Shown here: in pieces, positions 9,779-17,682 of the stretch | Position numbering within the stretch: position 1 is the first letter of the stretch | Layout of the letters: each line of letters begins with the position of its first letter | Source: Wolbachia endosymbiont of Cylisticus convexus | Lineage (GTDB): Bacteria > Pseudomonadota > Alphaproteobacteria > Rickettsiales > Anaplasmataceae | Direction of reading: 5' to 3' | NCBI RefSeq assembly: GCF_003344345.1 | Contig: NZ_QPIP01000016.1 | Coordinates: forward strand, 1 to 27,845 | DNA: 27,845 nt | Position numbers and translations under genes: made by a program | The notes under the pieces: generated by a model | What the model saw: only the letters and a program-made list of their open reading frames with translations | Told to the model about the DNA's origin: nothing | Database searches by the model: none

Positions 9779-10504
9779 TTACTTTACTGCATCTGACAAA
9801 TATACACATGTTAATATAGTAAATATATAAGCTTGCAAAACTGCAACAAATACTTCAAATCCTATTAGTGCAATTATAAACAAAAAAGGCGCAGGAGTGA
9901 AAAGTACGTTCATATTCACAATAAATCCCGCTATCACTTTGATGATCGTATGACCAGCAATCATATTTGCTGCAAGCCTTATTGATAGACTAATCGGCCT
10001 TACTAAATAAGCAAATAACTTAATAATAATTATTATAGGCGCAAGCCATGAAGGAGTTCCTTTTGGTAGCAATATACGTAAAAATTCTACTCCCCTTTCT
10101 TTAAACCCAATAATCGTTATATAAATAAAAGTCACCATAGATAAAGCGAAGGTGACTATTACATGACTTGTGACCGTGAAACTATAAGGAAGAACACCAA
10201 CTAAATTACACGATAAAATGAAAATAAATACTGTAAATATCAAAGGAATGTGCTGCAAACCTTTGCTTCCAGTATTATTTTCTATTATTGAAACAACAAA
10301 ATCATATACATACTCAACTGCAGCTTGTAAATATCCTGGTATTACTGCCCCTTTTCTTACTCCAAGAAGCAAAAAGAGCATTGTCAACATTACCGAAATC
10401 ATCATAAAAAGAGATGAGTTAGTAAAGTTTATGTCATACCCAAATAGTTTTGGTAACTCTATTATTGTATATACTTTAAATTGTTCTAGCGGATTTAACG
10501 CCAT
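9779..10504 (-). CDS. atpB: ATP synthase F0 subunit a
   Basis: A 241-residue polytopic membrane protein forming the proton half-channels next to the c-ring. The essential arginine is visible as Arg176 in [14 protein letters not shown], and the N-terminal NPLEQF and VGVLPYSFT segments are typical of the family. It is the first gene of the minus-strand cluster that continues through atpE, atpF', atpF, the glycosyltransferase and ctaA. The F1 genes and atpI are not in the window, as is common in Rickettsiales, where the atp operon is broken up. A candidate promoter lies 37-63 bases upstream. Confidence 0.95.
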   Translation of the reverse strand: MALNPLEQFKVYTIIELPKLFGYDINFTNSSLFMMISVMLTMLFLLLGVRKGAVIPGYLQAAVEYVYDFVVSIIENNTGSKGLQHIPLIFTVFIFILSCNLVGVLPYSFTVTSHVIVTFALSMVTFIYITIIGFKERGVEFLRILLPKGTPSWLAPIIIIIKLFAYLVRPISLSIRLAANMIAGHTIIKVIAGFIVNMNVLFTPAPFLFIIALIGFEVFVAVLQAYIFTILTCVYLSDAVK

Positions 10505-10540
10505 TTTGATCTTATGTACTTAAACTGTAACAGTAAATAA

Positions 10541-10567
10541 AGTATAAATTTTATAGGATAAAGTCAA
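10541..10567 (-). promoter_or_regulatory. Candidate promoter of the atpB cluster
   Basis: On the minus strand, TTGACT (10562-10567) and TATACT (10541-10546) are separated by 15 bases, a somewhat short spacer. The -35 box lies inside a 12-base arm that is repeated, inverted, at the divergent promoter. Confidence 0.45.
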
Positions 10568-10676
10568 GAATTAAGATAGAAAGCTCTATGTCATTATAGC
10601 ATTAGCATATTAACAAAGTATGTAATGAGAATGCTAATTATAGTCAGCTACCAACTTTATTTTAAATTCTTGACTT
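10561..10676. repeat. Inverted repeat spanning the divergent promoters
   Basis: AAGTCAAGAATT at 10561-10572 is the exact inverse of 10665-10676, so both divergent -35 boxes share the context AATTCTTGACTT. A nested 8-base dyad, ATTAGCAT (10601-10608) and ATGCTAAT (10631-10638), lies between them. Confidence 0.6.
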
Positions 10677-10698
10677 AACATCTCATTTTAACTATAAT
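10670..10698 (+). promoter_or_regulatory. Strong sigma-70-type promoter
   Basis: TTGACT (10670-10675) and a perfect TATAAT (10693-10698) are separated by exactly 17 bases, 22 bases upstream of the ATG of the small gene at 10721. It is the best housekeeping-type promoter match noticed in the window. Confidence 0.7.
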
Positions 10699-10720
10699 TT
10701 AATTTTAATATGAGGCAATT

Positions 10721-10936
10721 ATGAGTGAAATAGATTTTACTAATCTACCTTTAGGTTTAGAACAGGAATGCGGCAACGGGTACATCAAATTTACAGATTA
10801 TTCTTCTAACCCAGACACTGGCCTTTTCCACATGGCAGGTGAAATGCTAGATGAAAGCCATAATATTATAGGAAATTTCACTGGTGATGCTTACACTTAT
10901 AACTTTCATATAGATGATCACAATATGAATATTTAA
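10721..10936 (+). CDS. Small acidic hypothetical protein (71 residues)
   Basis: I do not recognise this protein. It is soluble-looking, acidic and has no signal peptide or membrane helix. Repeated aromatic/Gly patterns (GNGYIKFTDYSS, GLFHMAGEM, NFTGDAYTYNFHI) suggest a small beta-rich fold. It is supported as a real gene by a 17-base-spaced promoter immediately upstream and by GAGG seven bases before the ATG. It is monocistronic, divergent from atpB and followed by pheT after 174 bases. A weak hairpin (GGCTTCT at 11009-11015, AGAAGCC at 11035-11041) lies in that gap. Confidence 0.65.
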   Translation: MSEIDFTNLPLGLEQECGNGYIKFTDYSSNPDTGLFHMAGEMLDESHNIIGNFTGDAYTYNFHIDDHNMNI

Positions 10937-11110
10937 CTCTGCATGGAGATGGATTTAAAAGGTGATATAAAGAAAATTCTTTCTTTGTAGAAAAATGGTA
11001 TATAAGTAGGCTTCTCTGTTGTTTCTTGCAATATAGAAGCCATTTACTACAACAAGCTTTGAAATCATTATATTTTACATTACAATAACTTTTTGTTTCT
11101 TGTTAGATAG

Positions 11111-13449
11111 ATGAAATTCACATTATCTTGGTTACTAGAGCACTTAGAAACTAATGCTAGTTTAGAAGAAATCACTGATAAGTTAACCCATGTAGGACTG
11201 GAAGTAGAAGATGTGGTTGACAATACCAAATTAGCTGGGTTTGTTGTTGTAAAAGTATTAGAAGTTGCACCTCACCAAAATGCTAATAAATTAAAACTAT
11301 GTAAAGTAGACAATGGAAGTAAAATTCTGCAGATAGTCTGTGGAGCACAGAATGTTAGAGAAAATATGAAAACTGTACTTGCATCTCTTGGTAGCACATT
11401 ACCAGAAAGCGATTTCACAATTAAGCCTGCAAAAATACGAGGAGTGCTAAGTGAAGGAATGCTCTGTTCTGCTTCTGAACTTGCGCTGACTCAAGAGGAA
11501 AGTGAAGGAATAATCGAGCTTTCTGATGATTATAAAACAGGAGATAAATTTTTCAATTGCGATCCTGTAATTGATATAAATGTTACTCCAAATCGTGGAG
11601 ATTGCCTAGGTGTTTATGGAATAGCACGTGATCTAGCAGCAGCTGGAATTGGAATATTAAAGACTTTAAGCGTTCCACAACTTACCAGCTCCATAAATTC
11701 ACCAATCGATGTTGAAGTGAATGACGGGGAAAGTTTTATTAGTGGAATATACATTGCCAATGTAAAAAATAAAGAGAGCCCAAAATGGTTAAAAGATAAA
11801 TTGGAATCGATAGGAATGCGCTGTATTTCTGCAATAGTCGATATTACTAATTACATTATGATATCTTTCGGGCGCCCAATGCACGCATATGATGCAAAAA
11901 AAATAGAAGGAGAGCTTGTAGTACGCAAAGCAAACGATGGAGAAAAATTTATTGGTTTAAATGGTAAAGAATACTTATTAAACAAAGACATAAGTGTTAT
12001 TTCTGATGATAAAAATGTTCATGGAATTGCTGGAATTATAGGTGGTAAGTATAGCGAATGCACTCTTGAAACTACTGATATCTTTTTAGAGTCTGCTTGG
12101 TTTGACCCCATCTCTATCACTAAATCTTCAAGGCAACTTGGCATCTCCACAGACTCAAGTTACAGGTTTACACGCTCAGTTGATCCTGGATTTACTTTCG
12201 ATGGACTAAGTTTTGCAACTCAGATGATTTTGGACCTATGCGGTGGAGAAGCCTCAAACGTGGTATCTGCTGGTAGTCTGGATGAGGCTGATATCAAGGT
12301 GAACCTTGATTATCGAGACATAAACAAGTTTGGAAGTGTATCTGTACCACCTGATGAGGTATTCAATATTTTAACAAAACTAGGATTTAGTGTTGACAAA
12401 AAACCGAAGGTAATTGGGATATACAAGTACCAAGCTGGAGATCGGACGTGACAATACCTGCTGACCTAATTGAAGAAGTAACAAGGATATACGACTATGA
12501 CAAAATAAAAGAAGAATTACTACCAAATAATGTTGAAGAAGTAGATAGTACATACGACAATTTGCGTATTTTGATGACAAACAGAGGGTTTCATGAAATG
12601 ATAACTTGGTCTTTTATGAGTGAATCAATAGCTGAAAAATTTGGTTACTCGGATAAGTTATTTATTATCGATAATCCATTTAATAATAACTTCAATATAA
12701 TGAGGCCAAGTGTCATACCAAATTTGTTGCAAGTCACTGCTGATAATATTGCCCATGGAGTATCTGATCTTGCAATCTTCGAAATTGGGCCGATTTACGA
12801 TGGTGAAGCTCAGTCTAAACATGTCTTAAGTGGAATAAGAACAGGAAATAATTCGCCGCGAAACCATTATAACACTGATAGGAAGGTAGATATCTTTGAT
12901 GCAAAAGCTGACCTTATAACAGCTTTGGAATTTTTTAACATCAACTGTGATAATTTAACGATAGAGAGGGCAGAAAAAGAACATTACCACCCAGGAAAGT
13001 CAGGTACTCTCTCTTTTAAGAATAAAGTAGCAGGTTATTTTGGAGAGTTGCATCCTAATATATTAGATCTTTTTGACATCAAGCAAAAAGTTGTAGGTTT
13101 TGAGTTGATATTAGAAAATATTGAAAATTTACCTATAAGTAGAAAAAAATTTATCGATTATAAATACCAAAGTGTAAAGCGCGATTTTGCGTTTATTATA
13201 AATAAAGACATAGCAGTAGGTAGTATAATTAATATGGTGAAAAAAAGCTCAAAGCTCATCACAGAAGTTTTGATATTTGATGTATACCATGGAAATAACA
13301 TGGAGCCGAGCAAGATGTCTATAGCATTGTCAGTTACTTTCTGCTCTCCAACTCACACTTTAACTGAAGAGGAAATCCAAAAAGAATCAAATATGATAGT
13401 CAACTTAGTGTGTGAAAATACTGAAGGAACTTTGAGAGCTCATCATTAA
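11111..13449 (+). CDS. pheT: Phenylalanyl-tRNA synthetase beta subunit, one-base frameshift
   Basis: The beta chain of the PheRS tetramer. The first reading frame (11111-12451) has the N-terminal tRNA-binding OB domain ([28 protein letters not shown]), the B3/B4 editing domain ([23 protein letters not shown]) and the start of the B5 domain. The second (to 13449) has [20 protein letters not shown], the catalytic-like core and the C-terminal ferredoxin-fold anticodon-binding domain ([16 protein letters not shown] to the end). In the overlap, the second frame reads VPSWRSDV, a conserved PheT motif, while the first runs off into a stop. Adding one A to the A6 run at 12398-12403 yields a continuous 779-residue protein, the normal length. 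The gene is essential, so true loss is unlikely unless another copy exists. Confidence 0.9.
12398..12403 (+). other. A6 homopolymer at the pheT frameshift
   Basis: With seven A the codons become [19 protein letters not shown] and join the two PheT frames. With six A the frame ends at the TGA near 12449. Confidence 0.7.
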
Positions 13450-14697
13450 GCCGTAATCACAGTTTCCTGATTTTGCTGTGTCACGTTTACTTCATCTAAT
13501 TCACTTCTAACTAACGTCAATTCAATATTCTCAGAAAAGACTTCATATAACTTATCTCTTATACGAGGCAATATTAAATCTTTAAATATTTTTTCTCCAT
13601 CAGGAAGTAGAATAGAGGGTTTGATGGAAGCAGGTAATTTCTCTACTACGTCTATTATTTCCTTGAAAGGTTGAATAAACACTTCTCCTGGTATTAAGCA
13701 ACTTATCAGTTTAGAATCGACACTATTTACCACTTTTAGTTTGAATTCAGTCAACAATTCCTTCAGCTTATTATACGTAATACCTGCTTTTTCTAGATTC
13801 ATCAACTCTTCCATAGTTTTTGTGAACCCTTGAACAGAAATTTTAAGCACATTTGTTATTTCACTACGCAAAGGTTTAAGACCACTTCCTAAATGAATTT
13901 TTACTGATGATTTCAATATGGTATTATGCTCTGGATCCTGTCCAACATTAATCCAACCACCATTTTTATTTTTATATAAATCTTCACGTAATTGTGCAAA
14001 CTGTGGCGGAAATTTAATTTCGATATCCAGCATAATATCTGATTTATTAACCTCTGTTCCATGAAAAGATACTTCAATATTTGGATGTTGATTCTGATAT
14101 GACTCACTGCCCTCTTTAAAAGCAGCAATTAAAGAATGAACTAGTCCTCTATTTAAAAGATAAAAAATAGCTAAAGCAATTGTTGCAGGAATAAGTAAGA
14201 TTACAAATGTAGCAAAAATCACTACTGAAGCAAGAATACCATATGCCAATCTTTTTGCTGTTAATTTATTTTCTTTTTTTTTATTTTCCTCCACACTGAT
14301 CTGCGTTTTATCATTTATTTTATATCTGCTATATAGGACTAACCCTAATGCAGTTAAAGCTACATAAGGAAGCATTAAAAATGCTAGAGCTACATTCAAC
14401 ACTCGTTTTTCTAGACTAGTTCGACTTATCTCCTTAAATATTTTACTTGATTTATTGTACCAAGAAGTAAAAAAAATCAGAGTCATAATCCTTATAATGA
14501 AATATATTCAGCGGAATGTTAAAACCAGAAGAAAATTCTTCCCCTTTCTTTGAACTATAAGAAACAGCAGCACACTTTTCTTCACCTAAACCACTATTAT
14601 TGCCATCTAAGTTAGTTTCAGAAGTTGTAACAGCAACACACTCTTCCCTACCTACACTACTACTATTAGTTTCAGAATTTATAGTAGCACTTATCAT
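13446..14697 (-). CDS. Shorter paralog of the 912-residue membrane protein, frameshifted
   Basis: I know of no assigned function. Two reading frames (14697-14452 and 14486-13446) join if one base is removed from the A8 run at 14469-14476, giving 416 residues. The join restores DSDFFTSWYN, which matches NSDFFTSWYN in the neighbour. The protein shares the hydrophobic pair, the KFPPQF domain and the KTMEEL...[11 protein letters not shown] segment with the 912-residue protein. It lacks the roughly 500-residue central helical region and ends in the related LDEVNVTQ tail. Its N-terminal acidic motifs (EECVAV, EEKCAAV) look like eroded versions of the FFAT motifs of the neighbour. The ATG is preceded by AGGTATAAT, like the neighbour. 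The 3' end overlaps the pheT stop by 4 bases. Confidence 0.7.
14469..14476 (-). other. A8 homopolymer at the paralog frameshift
   Basis: On the coding strand this is T8 after GA. Seven T would read Asp-Phe-Phe-Thr-Ser-Trp, as in the neighbouring paralog, whose equivalent run has six T after GAC and is in frame. Confidence 0.75.
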
Positions 14698-14740
14698 ATT
14701 ATACCTGATTTAAAATATGCTTTATATGCTATAAGTACTA

Positions 14741-14832
14741 ATAATTTCTAAAGATAAGGAGAGAGTCTGCTCTTTTATGTATTCACTTCATTATTTTTTT
14801 ATCCTTTGCTTTGATTATTACTCTTATTTTAA
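14741..14832 (-). pseudogene. Remnant of a duplicated ileS 3' end
   Basis: This stretch matches the 3' end of ileS at about 17775-17872. It includes a 17-base identity (14762-14778 with 17789-17805) and an 18-base identity (14807-14824 with 17851-17868), separated by a deletion of roughly 15 bases. It sits just upstream of the short paralog, as ileS sits just upstream of the long paralog. It is therefore a footprint of the tandem duplication, not a gene. Confidence 0.8.
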
Positions 14833-14902
14833 AGGTTTATTTACCAGCATAAATGCCTTAGCGCGATTAAAGAAGGTAGAGGTAAAGTGGGTAATCTTTA
14901 TA

Positions 14903-17641
14903 TCAAATTAGCTTAGCTTTCTTCTTAATTGGCTGTGTCACGTTTACTTCATCTAATCTATTTCCAATCTTAAATTCAATATCCTTAAAAAATCTATCCC
15001 ACGTTCCACGCAAATGCTCTTCTACTTTAGGCCACACATCATTTTTAAATGTTTCTCCATCATCAGAAAATACATTACCTAAAAAAGCTCCGATTTCCTC
15101 ATAATTTGATTCAAAATGTTGAAGAAACGTTTCTCCTTCCTTATAAGAGTTGTGTGCTACATCTAACGCTTTTCCTTCTATACTCTCATCCCCATATATT
15201 GCAACGATAAGGCCTGTTTTAATATATCCATAACCTGTCTGAACAGCTTTTATAGGTTGCAGCCATGAACTCTTATCGCTTTTTGGTACATTATTTACTA
15301 TATTTTCCACCAACCTGTTTATCAAAGGAGACAATAAATCTTGACAAAAATGTTTGATATTATCTTTTGTTTTAATTACAGGATATTTGATGCATTTTTC
15401 TGCCAAATAGTACTCAAGTTCCGCTTTCTCTAATAACTTTTTAACTGCTTCTTCACTAAAAGTCTCATGCTCGAATGCCTTTAGTAAATTATTCTCTATT
15501 GTTGCAAATTTTATTTTTTCACGAGATTCTAACTCTTCTCTATAATTATTTTTTGTTTCTTCATTTATCAATAATTCTTTTTTCTCTAATTCTAATTGTT
15601 CTAGTGCTTTTAGAATTTCTTGGTTATCTTTCAAGTGCTTCTCTATTAATTTTGTATTTGGATGCTTTTCTCCTCTTCTCTTTTGCTCATCTTCTAAGTA
15701 CTTATTTAAATCCTCATTTCCTTCTATTATTTCTCTCAACAGTGCAGGTTGTTCCAAGCATTTTGCAATTTCTGCTCGATGCGCATTAATCCTTTTTACT
15801 AAATCTGGTGCCTCCCTTTTTAATAGCTTACACGAATTCTCTATACCCTTTGCTTGGCCTTTGAATAAACTTTGTATTTTACATTTCGTTATTTCTAAAT
15901 ATACCTTTGCTATAAGATCATTTACTTTATCTGAAACTTCTTTTAAACCTTTCTCACTAAAAGGACCTTTTATCTCCTCTTCTAAACCTCGAAACTGGTC
16001 TATTAAGCTTAGCGTGCCTAATAGGCCTAACTCACCTTTGGCTTTTTTCATTACTGATTTTACTAGCCTTTGCTCAACTTCTTGATCATCATACTCGAAC
16101 TTAAAAAGACCTTCTAATTTCCTTTTTAAATCATCATTTGTTAAGTTATTTTTTCCCTCACCATATACTGCTTTCAATTTTTCATATATCCTAGTATATC
16201 TTTCTTGTCCTTGTTCTTTTAAATCTTTAATTATTTTTTTAGCATCATTCAGAGCTTCCTCTGTTTTTCCAGGACATGTATCCTTATAAACATCAATGAT
16301 TGTCTCCTTAGCTATTTTCCCTTCCTCTTTAAGTCGTTCCCATTCTGCTTTAAATACAGGAAGCTCACTATCGTCCAAGGCACCCGGTACTTTTGCTCCT
16401 GCTTTTTTTAGACCTTTTATTATTATCTCTTTCTCATTTGGTAATTCCTTACCTTGACTTTCTAATTTCTGTTTCACTAAAGTATTTTTTAGCTCATCCT
16501 CCAGTGAAAAATCTTCTCCACGTCTATCTCGCTGAAATTTAATTGCTTGTACAAAGGCAACTTGATAAGCATTTTCTATTAAACGAGTTGTCAGCTTAGA
16601 ATCTATACTACTCACCACTTTCAACCTGAACTCGCTTAACAATTCTTTCAGCTTATCATATGTAATCTCTTTCCTTTCTAGCTTCATCAGCTCTTCCATA
16701 GTTTTTGCGCATTCTTGGATCGAAGTTGCAAGCACATTCTTGATTTCATTGCGTAAGGGCTTAAGACCATTTTTTAAATTGATGTTAGTTGACAATTTCA
16801 GTACGATATTATGCTCCGAATCCCGCGTCACACTAAACCACTTATTACTTTCATTCTCATATAAGTCTCTAAGTAATTGTTTAAATTGTGGTGGAAACTT
16901 TATTTCCATATCCCACGCAATATTTGGTCCAGGAACTTCCTTTTCATGAAAAGACACCTCAATATTTTGATGCTTATTAGAATACTGCCCCATACTTATT
17001 TCAAGAGCAGCAACTAAAGAGTGAAATAAATCTCTATTTAAAAGATAAAAAGTAGCCAAAGCAATTGTTGCAGGAACAACCAAAGTTACAAGTACAGTCA
17101 CATTAACAAAAATTGCTATTGCAGCAAGAACACCATATGCCAATCTTTTTGATACACCGGTTTCACTCTTTTTTGTCTTATCTTCCCCTACACCTTCTTG
17201 TTTCTTGCTGTTTGCTTTAAATCTACTGTATACGACTAATCCCAATGCAGTAAAAGCAATATAAGGGAGCATTAAAACTGACAGAGCTAAATTTAATACT
17301 TTTTTCTCTGGGCAAGCTCTGTTTATCTCTTTCAATATTTCGCTTGACACATTATACCAGGAGGTAAAAAAGTCAGAATTATAATCTTTATAATGAAATA
17401 TACTGAGTGGAATGTTAAGGTTAGCTAACGGTTCTTGTCTTTCCACAGCATCAAAAAACTCTTCTTCCTCTTCTGAAGCAACAAGGCCTAAATCACTCTC
17501 TTCTTCTACACTAGAAACAGCTTCCATAGCATCAAAAAACTCTTCTTCTTCCAAAGCAACATTGGAAATAGATTGTACTTTACCTAAACCATCATTATTG
17601 TTAACAACTTCTCTGTAACCATCTGCAACAACTTGATTCAT
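14903..17641 (-). CDS. Large membrane protein with two FFAT-like motifs (candidate host-ER-binding effector)
   Basis: An unassigned protein of 912 residues. Residues 31-40 and 58-67 both read EEEEFFDA(M/V)E, exact matches to the eukaryotic FFAT core EFFDAxE with an acidic lead. Hydrophobic segments lie at about 115-138 and 168-203, with a basic linker between. A domain shared with the neighbouring paralog (about 215-350, containing KFPPQF) follows. Then come about 450 charged, mostly helical, coiled-coil-like residues rich in Lys and Glu, and a Lys-rich C-terminus (KKKAKLI). There is no signal peptide. FFAT motifs are known to bind the MSP domain of VAP proteins on the ER. Delivery by the type IV secretion system and VAP binding are inference. 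AGG lies upstream of the ATG, and the gene starts 41 bases after the ileS stop. Confidence 0.85.
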   Translation of the reverse strand: MNQVVADGYREVVNNNDGLGKVQSISNVALEEEEFFDAMEAVSSVEEESDLGLVASEEEEEFFDAVERQEPLANLNIPLSIFHYKDYNSDFFTSWYNVSSEILKEINRACPEKKVLNLALSVLMLPYIAFTALGLVVYSRFKANSKKQEGVGEDKTKKSETGVSKRLAYGVLAAIAIFVNVTVLVTLVVPATIALATFYLLNRDLFHSLVAALEISMGQYSNKHQNIEVSFHEKEVPGPNIAWDMEIKFPPQFKQLLRDLYENESNKWFSVTRDSEHNIVLKLSTNINLKNGLKPLRNEIKNVLATSIQECAKTMEELMKLERKEITYDKLKELLSEFRLKVVSSIDSKLTTRLIENAYQVAFVQAIKFQRDRRGEDFSLEDELKNTLVKQKLESQGKELPNEKEIIIKGLKKAGAKVPGALDDSELPVFKAEWERLKEEGKIAKETIIDVYKDTCPGKTEEALNDAKKIIKDLKEQGQERYTRIYEKLKAVYGEGKNNLTNDDLKRKLEGLFKFEYDDQEVEQRLVKSVMKKAKGELGLLGTLSLIDQFRGLEEEIKGPFSEKGLKEVSDKVNDLIAKVYLEITKCKIQSLFKGQAKGIENSCKLLKREAPDLVKRINAHRAEIAKCLEQPALLREIIEGNEDLNKYLEDEQKRRGEKHPNTKLIEKHLKDNQEILKALEQLELEKKELLINEETKNNYREELESREKIKFATIENNLLKAFEHETFSEEAVKKLLEKAELEYYLAEKCIKYPVIKTKDNIKHFCQDLLSPLINRLVENIVNNVPKSDKSSWLQPIKAVQTGYGYIKTGLIVAIYGDESIEGKALDVAHNSYKEGETFLQHFESNYEEIGAFLGNVFSDDGETFKNDVWPKVEEHLRGTWDRFFKDIEFKIGNRLDEVNVTQPIKKKAKLI
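17441..17551 (-). other. Segment encoding twin FFAT-like motifs
   Basis: Two copies of EFFDAxE (residues 34-40 and 61-67) are encoded by nearly identical DNA. Both copies contain GCATCAAAAAACTCTTCTTC on the plus strand, which implies an internal duplication. Each copy is preceded by three or more Glu residues. Confidence 0.85.
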
Positions 17642-17682
17642 ATTATCAACCTACTTGAAGCAATCTAAGTATAGCATAAACA

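Noticed and set aside
11009..11041. Terminator after the 71-residue gene
   Set aside because: The GGCTTCT/AGAAGCC stem has a 19-base loop and no T tract, so it does not qualify as a terminator.
12398..12451. Programmed ribosomal frameshift in pheT
   Set aside because: No slippery heptamer with a downstream pseudoknot or internal Shine-Dalgarno is apparent, and three other genes show the same homopolymer lesion, so error or transcriptional slippage is simpler.
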